A stretch of DNA of 8,369 nucleotides from an uncultured Endomicrobiia bacterium (lineage in GTDB: Bacteria > Elusimicrobiota > Endomicrobiia > Endomicrobiales > Endomicrobiaceae). Shown piece by piece: positions 1-7,548 of this stretch. Position numbers and translations under genes: made by a program. Below the pieces are notes generated by a model that was given only the letters and a program-made list of their open reading frames with translations, made no database searches and had not been told where the DNA came from. The stretch is taken from contig CAJOOL010000120.1 in the NCBI GenBank assembly GCA_905236115.1, forward strand, positions 1 through 8,369. The letters run 5' to 3'. How positions within the stretch are numbered: the stretch's first letter is position 1; each line of letters opens with the position of its first letter.

Positions 1-1
1 A

Positions 2-121
2 AAACTTGAAATAAAATACGGCAAACCTATATACCCGCCGAAAGATTATAAGAAAGAAGATTATTTAAAACTTTCGGAAGAGGTTTTGACTGCAATAAAG
101 AAAATGCTGGTTAATTCTTAA
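2..121 (+). CDS. C-terminal fragment of an upstream gene, PlsC-like acyltransferase (partial)
   Basis: An open frame enters from the left edge and ends at TAA 119-121, giving 39 residues that start KLEIKYGKPIYPP and end AIKKMLVNS. The pattern 'I-x-Y/F-G-K-P-I', then a charged linker, then an amphipathic helix with KxxEEVLxxIKKML, resembles the C-terminal end of 1-acyl-sn-glycerol-3-phosphate acyltransferases (PlsC/LPLAT family), which make phosphatidic acid at the membrane. In many bacteria plsC (often with cmk) lies just upstream of ispH and rpsA, and this context supports the call. The catalytic HX4D motif lies outside the window, so the family cannot be confirmed. That this is the end of a real gene is fairly likely; the product is a guess. 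Confidence 0.5.
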   Translation, partial: KLEIKYGKPIYPPKDYKKEDYLKLSEEVLTAIKKMLVNS

Positions 122-187
122 AAATTTTTTGAGGCAGATTTTGTCTCTAAATTCTTTGGAATTCCCTAAATCAGTGCCTTTAATTAT

Positions 188-217
188 TGGACATAAGTTT
201 GAAAAATTTAATATAAT
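188..217 (+). promoter_or_regulatory. Sigma70-type promoter upstream of ispH
   Basis: A perfect -10 TATAAT lies at 212-217. A -35 match TGGACA (5 of 6 to TTGACA) lies at 188-193, separated by 18 bases. Transcription would start near 224, about 25 bases before the ispH ATG. The 128-base gap after the preceding gene is the largest in the coding block, so a promoter here fits. It would drive ispH and probably the genes downstream. Confidence 0.55.
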
Positions 218-249
218 AACAAAACTATAAAATTTGAAGAAGATATGCA

Positions 250-1089
250 ATGGAAATAAAAGTTGCCGATAGTTCCGGGTTCTGTTTCGGTGTAAAGCGT
301 GCCATAGATTTGGCGGAACAAATAGCCGAAATAAATAAAGAAGTTTATACTTTCGGGCCGATTATTCATAATCCGCAGGAAGTTGAAAGGCTGGAACGTA
401 AAAATATCAAAGTTATTGAAGATTTTTCCAAAATAGAAAAAGGTGTTCTTGTTTTAAGAACGCACGGGATACCTTTGGACGTTTACAACAAGTTGTCGGA
501 GAAAAAAAATATCAAACTTATTGATGCGGCGTGTCCTTTCGTTAAAAGAGTGCAGGATATAGTAAAAGAGTTAAGTACCGATAAAAAAACCGAGCAGATA
601 GTTATTGTCGGCGAAAAAAATCATCCGGAAGTAGTGGCTGCAGTTTCTTACGGCAACGGAAAATGTTTAGTGGTTGAAGATAAAAAAGACATTAAAAACG
701 TAAAAAAGACGGATATTATTTATATAGTCAGCCAGACTACGCAAAGCCGAAAGAAATTTGATGAAATAGTAAAAGAAATTGCAAAAATATCAAAAGTGAA
801 AGTTTTTAATACGATATGCCAAGCCACTTTTGACAGACAGTCGGCAGCGGAAAAGCTGGCAAAAGAAGCTGATGTTATGATAGTTATCGGAGGGAAAAAT
901 TCCGGAAATACCACAAGGCTTTATCAGATATGTTCCGCTATAACAAAAACTTATCATGTTGAAAATGTTGACGAAATAAAAAAATTTTGGTTTGATAATG
1001 TAAAAAAGGCCGGGATAACGGCAGGTGCTTCAACGCCGGGCTGGATAATAGAGAAAATAAAAACAAAAATAGAAGAATATTCTATTTAA
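250..1089 (+). CDS. ispH: 4-hydroxy-3-methylbut-2-enyl diphosphate reductase IspH
   Basis: IspH (LytB) is the last enzyme of the MEP isoprenoid pathway. It reduces HMBPP to IPP and DMAPP with a [4Fe-4S] cluster in the cytoplasm. The 279-residue protein has the usual short bacterial length. The three cluster cysteines are visible: C12 in GFCFGVKRA, C95 in DAACPFV and C190 in NTICQAT. Substrate-binding residues of the family are also present: H40 (GPIIHNP), H72 (RTHGIP), H125 and E127 (NHPEV), the SQTTQS loop at 161-166, S218 and N220 (KNSGNT) and S261 (GASTPGW). The ATG at 250 is preceded by purine-rich GAAGAAGA at 236-243. An ATG at 245 in another frame stops after four codons. In several Firmicutes IspH is fused to S1; here the two are separate, with 27 bases between them. 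No key residue is missing. Confidence 0.97.
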   Translation: MEIKVADSSGFCFGVKRAIDLAEQIAEINKEVYTFGPIIHNPQEVERLERKNIKVIEDFSKIEKGVLVLRTHGIPLDVYNKLSEKKNIKLIDAACPFVKRVQDIVKELSTDKKTEQIVIVGEKNHPEVVAAVSYGNGKCLVVEDKKDIKNVKKTDIIYIVSQTTQSRKKFDEIVKEIAKISKVKVFNTICQATFDRQSAAEKLAKEADVMIVIGGKNSGNTTRLYQICSAITKTYHVENVDEIKKFWFDNVKKAGITAGASTPGWIIEKIKTKIEEYSI

Positions 1090-1116
1090 ATATAAACAGG
1101 TAACGGGAGAAGTAAA

Positions 1117-2784
1117 ATGACGGAAAACAATCAAGATAATTTGACGAAGTTTGAAGAAGACGAAAGCATTTCCATGGCGGATTTGCTCGGGAACGATTTT
1201 CAGCAGCCTTTAAGAAACGGGCAGATTGTAGATGCATCCATAGTTGCGGAAACCGACGAGGGGTTTATGGCGGATTTGGGAATGAAATCCGAGGGAATTA
1301 TACCTAAGAATGAATTTGAAGGTATGGAAATTCCCAAAGAATTAAAGAACGGTGCAACGGTAAAAGTTTTCGTAAAAAATTCCGGTCGTTCGGTTGTTCA
1401 GCTTTCTTACAGAGAAATTCTTGAAAAAGAGGCGTGGGACAGGCTGGAAGAATCTTTTAAAAAGAAAGAAAAAGTCAAAGGAACTGTAATAAAAGCGGTT
1501 AAAGGCGGCCTTATGGTAAATGTCGGCGTAAATGCGTTTTTGCACATATCGCAGCTGGATACCGTTTTTGTAAAAGAAACCGACAAATATATAGGTAAGA
1601 ACTATGAATTTTTGATTACGGAATTCAACAGATACGACAAAAAAATTACTCTTTCCAGAAGAAAAATTCTTGAAGACGAAAAAGCTGCCAAAAAAGCCCA
1701 AATGCTTGAAACTTTATCCGAAGGGCAGATTGTAAACGGAACGGTAAAGAAGATTATCGCTTCAGCGGCATTTGTTGATTTGGGCGGAATAGACGGTTAT
1801 CTGCATATAGGGGAACTTGCTTGGTATAAGGTAAAAAAAGTTGAAGATATTCTTCATGTCGGGCAGCTTGTAAAAGTGCAGATTGCAAAAATAGATAAAG
1901 AAAATGAAAAAATTGCTTTAAGCATGAAACAGCTGGCCGTTAATCCTTGGGACAGTGCAGGGGAAAAATATGTTGCAGGCATGAGCATAAAAGGAACAGT
2001 TACTTCCATAATGCCTTACGGTGCATTTGTAGAGCTGGAAAAAGGCGTAGAGGGGCTTTTACCCGTCGGCGAATATGCTTGGAACGATGCGGAACATCTT
2101 TTCAAAAAAGAAGTTAAAACGGGAAATGAAATAGAAGTGAAAATTATCAATTGTGATAAAGAAAATAAAAAAATTGCACTTTCGGTAAAACAAATGACCC
2201 CCAATCCTTGGGAAGAAGCTGCACGCCATTATGCTCCGGGCAGGAAAGTAAAAGGAATAGTAAAAAATATTACTCCGTTCGGTGCTTTTGTTGAGCTTAC
2301 CAAAGGTGTAGAAGGGCTTATACATATCAGCGAATTCTCTTGGTTTAAAAATATTAAACATCCGGATGAAGTTGTCAAAAAAGGGCAGGAAGTGGAAGCC
2401 GTAGTTTTATCGGTAAATACGCAGAACGAAAAAATAGCTTTATCCGTAAAACATTTAACCGAAGATCCGTATAAAAAATATAAAGCAGGTATGACCGTAA
2501 AAGGTAAAGTTATAAGAGTTTCCGATTTCGGTTTCTTTGTTGAAATTGAGCCGAATATAGAAGTGCTGATTAAAAAGAATGAACTTTCTTATGAAAATAA
2601 AGCTCAGGAACTGCCTAAAGAGGGCGAAGAAATAGAAGCGAAAATAATCAAGGCGGATTTAAAAGAAAGAAAGCTGGAAGCGTCCATAAGAAAGCTTGAA
2701 CAGGTACAGGAAAAAGAGCTGATAAAACAGTTCTCCAACAATGACGAAAAGCCCACTCTCGGCGATATTTTGCAGGAAGAATAG
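1117..2784 (+). CDS. rpsA: 30S ribosomal protein S1, six S1 domains
   Basis: S1 binds mRNA on the small ribosomal subunit and helps start translation of mRNAs with weak Shine-Dalgarno sites. The 555 residues match the long, six-domain form (E. coli has 557). I can place OB-fold S1 repeats at about 34-98, 118-184, 203-272, 288-359, 375-447 and 457-527. Domains 3-5 are the most regular, each with a G-[AF]-F-V-[DE]-L core, a [YL]LH-I-x-E-type strand and an ending like EKIALSVKQ. The linkers after domains 3-5 carry NPW or DPY motifs. Domains 1 and 2 are shorter and more divergent, as expected for the ribosome-docking half. The acidic N-terminus (to about 30) and the tail PTLGDILQEE lie outside domains. 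The start has the best ribosome site in the window, GGGAGAAG at 1105-1112, five bases before ATG. Confidence 0.96.
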   Translation: MTENNQDNLTKFEEDESISMADLLGNDFQQPLRNGQIVDASIVAETDEGFMADLGMKSEGIIPKNEFEGMEIPKELKNGATVKVFVKNSGRSVVQLSYREILEKEAWDRLEESFKKKEKVKGTVIKAVKGGLMVNVGVNAFLHISQLDTVFVKETDKYIGKNYEFLITEFNRYDKKITLSRRKILEDEKAAKKAQMLETLSEGQIVNGTVKKIIASAAFVDLGGIDGYLHIGELAWYKVKKVEDILHVGQLVKVQIAKIDKENEKIALSMKQLAVNPWDSAGEKYVAGMSIKGTVTSIMPYGAFVELEKGVEGLLPVGEYAWNDAEHLFKKEVKTGNEIEVKIINCDKENKKIALSVKQMTPNPWEEAARHYAPGRKVKGIVKNITPFGAFVELTKGVEGLIHISEFSWFKNIKHPDEVVKKGQEVEAVVLSVNTQNEKIALSVKHLTEDPYKKYKAGMTVKGKVIRVSDFGFFVEIEPNIEVLIKKNELSYENKAQELPKEGEEIEAKIIKADLKERKLEASIRKLEQVQEKELIKQFSNNDEKPTLGDILQEE

Positions 2785-2791
2785 ACATGAC

Positions 2792-2834
2792 AATGTATAA
2801 TTTAAAATTTAGAATTAATTATAAATTATACATT
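2792..2834. repeat. 13-bp perfect inverted repeat in the rpsA-ruvA spacer
   Basis: The arm AATGTATAATTTA (2792-2804) is matched exactly in reverse complement by TAAATTATACATT (2822-2834), with a 17-base loop. TTATAAATT is also repeated directly at 2819-2827 and 2833-2841. The stem is almost all A-T and no T-run follows at a terminator distance, so it is not a classical terminator. It may be an mRNA-processing hairpin, an intergenic repeat or a small palindromic element. TATAAT inside the left arm (2796-2801) and TATAAA at 2834-2839 look like -10 boxes but lack good -35 partners. Confidence 0.6.
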
Positions 2835-2849
2835 ATAAATTGAATTTTT

Positions 2850-3470
2850 ATGATTGATTTTTTAAGAGGAACATTAGCTTCAAAGAAACAGAATTTTGCC
2901 GTGCTGGATGTTTCCGGTGTAGGGTACGGTGTCAGTATTACCGTTGATACATATAATAAACTTCCAAAAGAGGGAAACGAAATAAAACTTTACATTGTGG
3001 AATCGGCATCTATGTACGGCGGAACTGTTTCTCATTACGGTTTTATATCCCGTGAAGAAAGAGATATGTTTATGCTGTTAAAAGACGAAGTTCCCTCGAC
3101 AGGTGCGAAAAAAGCAATGGATTATCTGGAAAAAATTTCCAAATCGTTTGCGGATTTTAAAACTGCTGTGATAAGAAGAGATACTGCTATGATTTCGGGA
3201 ATATTCGGCTTTACCAAAAAAACTGCGGAAAAACTTATCGCCGCATTGAAAGATAAAATTACGGAAGTTAATGTTTCTGCCGGTCAAAAACGCTTTGAAA
3301 ATGCTGCTTCTTCCAATATGAATGAAATTGAAGCCGTTGAAGGATTGGTGGCATTAGGCTATAAAGAAATACAGGCAAGAACGGCGGTAGATAAAGTTGT
3401 CGGCGAAAATTCTTCCGCAGGTAATTTTTCTTCAGCTGATATTATAAAGGAAGCATTGAAGTATTTGTAA
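2850..3470 (+). CDS. ruvA: Holliday junction branch migration protein RuvA, divergent
   Basis: RuvA binds four-way DNA junctions as a tetramer and loads the RuvB motor. The 206-residue length is normal. The N-terminal OB fold starts MIDFLRGTL and carries VSGVGYGV (21-28) and YGFISREER (63-71), close to the E. coli pattern. The C-terminal RuvB-binding domain is clear at about 159-206 ([13 protein letters not shown]). The middle is unusual. By hand alignment E. coli E55-D56, the acidic pin, fall on G57-G58 here. The first helix-hairpin-helix GVG becomes STG (83-85, VPSTGAK), and the second GIG becomes GFT (120-122, [12 protein letters not shown]). ATG 2850 gives the family start but has no Shine-Dalgarno site. 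ruvB follows after 11 bases, which supports the identity despite the divergence. Confidence 0.9.
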   Translation: MIDFLRGTLASKKQNFAVLDVSGVGYGVSITVDTYNKLPKEGNEIKLYIVESASMYGGTVSHYGFISREERDMFMLLKDEVPSTGAKKAMDYLEKISKSFADFKTAVIRRDTAMISGIFGFTKKTAEKLIAALKDKITEVNVSAGQKRFENAASSNMNEIEAVEGLVALGYKEIQARTAVDKVVGENSSAGNFSSADIIKEALKYL

Positions 3471-3481
3471 TTATTTTTACT

Positions 3482-4567
3482 ATGTCCAGAAAAGAATTTG
3501 ACATCAACTCAATAATTGAAGAAGAACAGAGAATTGTAGAGCCGAAAGAGCTTAACCCGGAAGAAAAACTGGAAAACTCTTTACGTCCTCAAAGTCTGGA
3601 TAATTTCATAGGACAGACCAAACTTAAAGAAAATTTAAAAGTTTTTATAGAAGCGGCTAAAAAAAGAAAAGAGCCTTTGGACCATTGTTTGTTTTATGCT
3701 CCTCCGGGACTGGGCAAAACCACTCTTGCACATATTATTGCCAAAGAAATGGGCGGGAATTTGAGAACTACTTCCGGTCCGGTGCTTGAACGTGTAGGGG
3801 ATTTGGCTGCAATATTGACCAATCTTTCCGAAGGTGATGTCTTTTTTATAGACGAAATCCACAGAATGAACCACCTTGTAGAGGAATCTTTATATCCTGT
3901 TATGGAGGATAGCGAGCTTGATATTATTATCGGGCAGGGGCCGTCCGCAAAAACCATCAAACTTCCTATTCCTAAATTTACTTTGGTAGGTGCCACCACC
4001 AGAGCAGGTATGCTGTCAAGTCCGTTAAGAGACAGGTTCGGCATTATAGAGCATCTTAACTATTACAATAAAGATGAGCTTATGCAGATAGTAAAAAGGT
4101 CTTCAGCCATAATAAACGTAGCAATTGATGAAGACGGAACCGAAGAAATAGCAAAACGTTCCAGAGGAACGCCCAGAATAGTCAACAGACTTTTAAAAAG
4201 AGTCCGTGATTTTGCCGAGATAAGAACAGGCGGGAAGATAAATAAAGCTGTTGCCTGTGAAGCATTGGAAGCACTGGGAGTTGACGAACAAGGGCTTGAT
4301 AAAATGGACAGAGCGTTGCTCAGAACCGTTATAGAAAAGTTTTCCGGCGGTCCTGTCGGTATTGAAACTATAGCCGTTGCCCTTTCGGAAGATTCCGAAA
4401 CCGTGTCGGATGTTTATGAGCCTTATTTGATACAGTCCGGTTTTATGGCCAGAACTCCGCGCGGAAGAGTAGTTACGGAAGTGGCTTACAGACATTTAAA
4501 TATTCCTCTGCCGAAAAAGTTCAGTCAGAATACTGAACAGGAAAGTCTTCAAAAAGAGTTGTTTTAA
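3482..4567 (+). CDS. ruvB: Holliday junction branch migration ATPase RuvB
   Basis: RuvB is the AAA+ hexameric motor that drives Holliday-junction branch migration with RuvA. The 361 residues slightly exceed the usual 330-350 because of a charged N-terminal extension before [13 protein letters not shown] (33-45). Walker A is APPGLGKT (73-80, K79), Walker B FFIDEIHR (121-128, D124 E125), sensor 1 GATTRAG (170-176), the SPLRDRFG arginine-finger segment 180-187, and sensor 2 [10 protein letters not shown] (228-237, R232). The winged-helix C-terminal domain is clear from [10 protein letters not shown] (289-298) to [16 protein letters not shown] (324-339). All catalytic residues are kept, unlike the loss of conserved residues in its partner RuvA. 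No Shine-Dalgarno is visible before ATG 3482, so coupling to ruvA translation is likely. ruvC is not in this cluster. Confidence 0.97.
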   Translation: MSRKEFDINSIIEEEQRIVEPKELNPEEKLENSLRPQSLDNFIGQTKLKENLKVFIEAAKKRKEPLDHCLFYAPPGLGKTTLAHIIAKEMGGNLRTTSGPVLERVGDLAAILTNLSEGDVFFIDEIHRMNHLVEESLYPVMEDSELDIIIGQGPSAKTIKLPIPKFTLVGATTRAGMLSSPLRDRFGIIEHLNYYNKDELMQIVKRSSAIINVAIDEDGTEEIAKRSRGTPRIVNRLLKRVRDFAEIRTGGKINKAVACEALEALGVDEQGLDKMDRALLRTVIEKFSGGPVGIETIAVALSEDSETVSDVYEPYLIQSGFMARTPRGRVVTEVAYRHLNIPLPKKFSQNTEQESLQKELF

Positions 4568-4570
4568 TTT

Positions 4571-5101
4571 ATGGAAAGAATATTATTACATACCTGTTGT
4601 GCACCGTGCAGTGCATCTACAATAAAACTTCTTAATAACTATCAAATAGTAAGTCTGTGGTTCAATCCCAATATATATCCGCTGAAAGAACATCTTGCCA
4701 GATACGCTGCGTGGAACAAATATATGGACTTACAGCATATAGAAAAAACGGAAATAAAAGCAGACTGGCTGGATGACGAGACAAAATATGAAGACATTTG
4801 GCTGAATAATGCCGTCAGCTGTGAAAAAGGAAGATGTTATTACTGTTATCTGAAACGTTTGGAAAAAACCGTTGAAACCGCAAAAAATAAAAATATAAAG
4901 AATTTTTCAACTACGCTTCTTTCCAGCCCTTACCAAAAGCACGATATTATCAAGCAAATATGTTTGGAACTTGCCGAAAAAAACGGTTTGCATTTTGTTT
5001 ATGTTGATCCGCGAAAAACTCATTATGACGGTGTTCATGAAATAAAAAAGCTGGGATTATATTCACAAAGATACTGCGGATGCAAGCTCAGCATCAGATA
5101 A
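4571..5101 (+). CDS. queH: Epoxyqueuosine reductase QueH (DUF208 family)
   Basis: QueH reduces epoxyqueuosine to queuosine at tRNA position 34, the final step of queuosine synthesis. It is a cobalamin-independent alternative to QueG. The family signatures are visible in 176 residues: HTCCAPCSA at 7-15 (C9, C10, C13), CEKGRCYYCYLKRLEKT at 84-100 (C84, C89, C92), the TTLLSSPYQKHDII segment at 114-127 and the terminal YCGCKLS (C169, C171). These cysteines bind the iron-sulfur cluster and a second metal in the family. The start lies three bases after the ruvB stop with only a weak AGAG 13 bases upstream, so translation probably couples to ruvB. A queuosine gene beside ruvAB echoes the common ruvA-ruvB-queA order in other bacteria. 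Confidence 0.93.
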   Translation: MERILLHTCCAPCSASTIKLLNNYQIVSLWFNPNIYPLKEHLARYAAWNKYMDLQHIEKTEIKADWLDDETKYEDIWLNNAVSCEKGRCYYCYLKRLEKTVETAKNKNIKNFSTTLLSSPYQKHDIIKQICLELAEKNGLHFVYVDPRKTHYDGVHEIKKLGLYSQRYCGCKLSIR

Positions 5102-5146
5102 AATAAATGTTGAACTTATTAAAAAATATTCCCGAAAAGAGAAAAT

Positions 5147-7156
5147 ATGAACAATAATGAATGGATAATTCAAGATATTGATAAAGATTTGCTTGCAGAT
5201 TTCAAACAGCAGACACAGCTGCCCGAAACGGTGCTGAAAGTCCTTTTAAACAGAGGATTTAAAGATATAAATTCACTGAAAGACTTTATTTATCCCAAAA
5301 CTGAGGATTTATTTAATCCTTTTTTATTTGAAGATATGCACAAAGCCGTTACAAGAATAAAACAGGCGATAGAAGATAAAGAAAAAATTCTTATTTATGC
5401 TGACAGGGATGCCGATGGTGTAACATCTTTGGCTATACTTTATAATACCATAAATGTTTTGGGCGGAAATGTCGTCTGGTATATTCCGTCTGATGAGGGT
5501 TACGGGCTTTCGTGCAGTATTGTTGATAAATATAAAACCGAAAATGTAAAACTTATAGTAACCGTAGACTGCGGAATTACTGCGGTAAAAGAAACCGAAT
5601 ATGCCAATTCTTTAGGTATGCAGGTTATTATTACCGATCATCACGAACCGCCCGTTGACGGTCTGCCGAACGCATATTGTGTTATTGATGCTAAAATTTC
5701 TTCCTGTAAATATCCTTTTAAAGAGCTTGCGGGCTGCGGCGTATCTTTCAAAGTGTCGCAGGCTTTAATGCAGACTTACGGAAAATATTTTGACAAAAAA
5801 GTTGCGGTTGTTTGTGTTGATGGCGAAAAAAGTTCGGCATATATAATAACCCTTGTTAATGATATTATTATAAGTAAAGAAGAAAAACTTTTAAATGAAA
5901 TCAATTGGAATGATTATGCAAGGATTATAACGAATTATCAAGATTTACAAAAATATATATCGGAAGACGATATGACGGATTTTGTATTTTTGGAAAATTT
6001 TGTTCCCGGTTCTGCCGGTTCATTAAATTTCACGGCGGAAAATCTTCTTGCCCAATACCGTAAAAATGAATTTTATGACGACGGAAGAATGCTGGAATTT
6101 TTTGAAAATAATGTAGATTTGGTAACACTCGGGACTATTGCCGATATAGTTCCTCTTGTAAGAGAAAACAGAATTCTTGTTCGCTGCGGGCTGGAAATAT
6201 TTAATAAAAATTCTTCCAAAAGGCCGGGATTAGGGTATATTTTTGAAGAATTTTTAAAAAATCAAAAAATTTCGGCCAAGCTGGTATCGTGGTATGTCGC
6301 ACCTATGATAAATGCGGCCGGTAGAATGAGCAAAGCGGATATTTCCGCAAATTTGCTTCTTGCAGAGGATAAATATAACGCAAACAATGCTTTTGTAGAG
6401 CTGAAAAAGTTAAATAATGAAAGAAAAGAACTTCAAAATGAAAATACCAAACAGTTTGATATTTTGTTAAAAGAACAGTGTGATATTCAAAATGATAATA
6501 TTTTTGTTGTTCTGGCAAAGGATTTACAGCACGGCGTTACCGGAATTGTTGCTGCAAAAATTATGAGATTTTACGGCAAACCCGTAATACTTTTTATAGA
6601 AGATAAGGGAACGGACGAAGCTACCGCATCATGCAGGTCTATTGATGGGTTTGATATGGTTTCTGCACTGGAAAGGACTAAAGATTTGCTTGTTAAGTTC
6701 GGCGGGCACAGCCATGCGGCAGGCGTTACCATAAAAATTTCTAAAATAGAAGAATTCAGAAAGCAGATAAAAAAAGTGGCCGATGAAATGATTTCTACTG
6801 AAATGATTGCCAAAAAGTTTATTGTTGACTGTGAACTTGCCCCCGTTGAACTGAATAAACAGACTTATAATGATTTGTCCGTTCTTGAGCCGTTCGGTGC
6901 GGCAAATTCTCAACCGTTGTTCCTGCTCAGGGGAATAAAATTTGAAGATATTGTCATAATAGGTCCTAATAAAGACCATTTGAAGTTTACCGTTTCCAAA
7001 GATAATGTTTATGCCAATGCCGTATTTTGGAGTGCGGCAAAATACAGGGATAATTTTAATTATAAAGATAATTTTGATATTTTGTTCAATATGGACTGTA
7101 ACAGGGATGCTTTACAATTGATGATTCAAGATATAAGAAAATCCGAGGTTCTTTAG
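5147..7156 (+). CDS. recJ: Single-stranded-DNA exonuclease RecJ with an enlarged DHH domain
   Basis: RecJ is a 5'-3' exonuclease on single-stranded DNA, acting in recombination and repair. The DHH domain holds motif I DRDADG (86-91), VDCGIT (140-145, D141), DHH (164-166), GCGVSFK (196-202) and TLGTIADIVPL (327-337, D333), then MINAAGRM (387-394). The DHHA1 domain has QHGVTGIVA (461-469), CRSIDGFD (496-503) and FGGHSHAAG (518-526). An OB fold starts near LEPFGAANSQP (580-590). The metal-binding acidic and histidine residues are kept. The distance from GVSFKVSQAL to VDLVTLG is about 115 residues against about 23 in E. coli RecJ, so some 90 residues are inserted (about 209-322). This explains the 669 length against 577 in E. 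coli. Motif I has R where D-[FY]-D is usual, and the DHHA1 GSGRS is ASCRS. AAAGAG at 5136-5141 precedes the start. It is the last gene of the block. Confidence 0.95.
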   Translation: MNNNEWIIQDIDKDLLADFKQQTQLPETVLKVLLNRGFKDINSLKDFIYPKTEDLFNPFLFEDMHKAVTRIKQAIEDKEKILIYADRDADGVTSLAILYNTINVLGGNVVWYIPSDEGYGLSCSIVDKYKTENVKLIVTVDCGITAVKETEYANSLGMQVIITDHHEPPVDGLPNAYCVIDAKISSCKYPFKELAGCGVSFKVSQALMQTYGKYFDKKVAVVCVDGEKSSAYIITLVNDIIISKEEKLLNEINWNDYARIITNYQDLQKYISEDDMTDFVFLENFVPGSAGSLNFTAENLLAQYRKNEFYDDGRMLEFFENNVDLVTLGTIADIVPLVRENRILVRCGLEIFNKNSSKRPGLGYIFEEFLKNQKISAKLVSWYVAPMINAAGRMSKADISANLLLAEDKYNANNAFVELKKLNNERKELQNENTKQFDILLKEQCDIQNDNIFVVLAKDLQHGVTGIVAAKIMRFYGKPVILFIEDKGTDEATASCRSIDGFDMVSALERTKDLLVKFGGHSHAAGVTIKISKIEEFRKQIKKVADEMISTEMIAKKFIVDCELAPVELNKQTYNDLSVLEPFGAANSQPLFLLRGIKFEDIVIIGPNKDHLKFTVSKDNVYANAVFWSAAKYRDNFNYKDNFDILFNMDCNRDALQLMIQDIRKSEVL

Positions 7157-7185
7157 GAAACGCTGAATTTCCTTAAATTTTTTTT
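7152..7185 (+). terminator. Rho-independent terminator overlapping the recJ stop codon
   Basis: AGGAAA (7155-7160) pairs with TTTCCT (7168-7173) around a seven-base loop. The stem can extend by TTT/AAA past one bulged T. Eight T follow at 7178-7185. The stem is short with only two G-C pairs, so the terminator is weak to moderate, but its position at the end of the coding block fits transcript ending. The stop codon TAG (7154-7156) lies in the left arm. Confidence 0.6.
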
Positions 7186-7360
7186 ATAAGTTGTTCAATT
7201 TGTTTGTTCTGTTTTTTTGTTGTTCGGTTTGCTTCAGGCGGGGAAATATTTTCTCTGTCTGTTTTTTTATTTCTTCTTTTTTCTTTTCTTTTTGCAAATC
7301 TGCAAAAATTTAATCCCCAAATTTCATACACTGCAGATTTCTATCCTTTTATTTTTTAGC

Positions 7361-7381
7361 ATTTCCATGGGGGAAATTTTT
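7361..7381 (+). terminator. Hairpin with short T-run
   Basis: ATTTCC (7361-7366) pairs with GGAAAT (7372-7377) around a five-base loop ATGGG, and T continues to 7381. It resembles a weak terminator, and could back up the one at recJ. No gene within this region needs it. Confidence 0.25.
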
Positions 7382-7516
7382 AAGTCCTATTTACCCCGAA
7401 TTTTTATCTATTTTTTTCTTTTCAAACTTCTCTTTTTAAATCTTATCAATATGTTTTTTTCTAAATTTTTTGATGTCCATTTTTTATTTTCTGTCTAAAA
7501 ATTTCCTTTCTCAATT

Positions 7517-7548
7517 TTTGCTCATTCATAATTAATCAGCATTTCCTT
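7517..7548 (-). repeat. Copy 1 of a 32-bp dispersed repeat
   Basis: This 32-base segment matches 8111-8142 at 30 of 32 positions, with both differences C/T (7523 and 7540). Similarity ends abruptly at both sides. On the minus strand it reads AAGGAAATGCTGATTAATT followed by ATG, so a short frame (7529 down to 7461, 22 codons, MNEQKLRKEIFR...) begins within it. The start-codon context being repeated may hint at a shared gene leader, but the peptides diverge after four codons. Confidence 0.75.

Noticed and set aside
131..147. Hairpin after the first gene as its terminator
   Set aside because: The stem needs two G-T pairs and the T-run lies before, not after, the hairpin.
65..250. 61-codon minus-strand frame before ispH
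   Set aside because: It overlaps the end of the upstream gene and the ispH promoter, has no ribosome site and no conserved motif.
1342..1701. 119-codon minus-strand frame inside rpsA
   Set aside because: It is a shadow of the S1 coding sequence, with no start context and F/Y-rich composition from complementing A-rich codons.
3694..4044. 116-codon minus-strand frame inside ruvB
   Set aside because: It lies entirely within the conserved AAA+ core of ruvB, whose motifs fix the plus-strand frame.
7217..7498. 93-codon plus-strand frame read as a hydrophobic small membrane protein
   Set aside because: It starts at TTG without a ribosome site, right after a terminator, and its F/L-rich sequence is what T-rich DNA yields in any frame.
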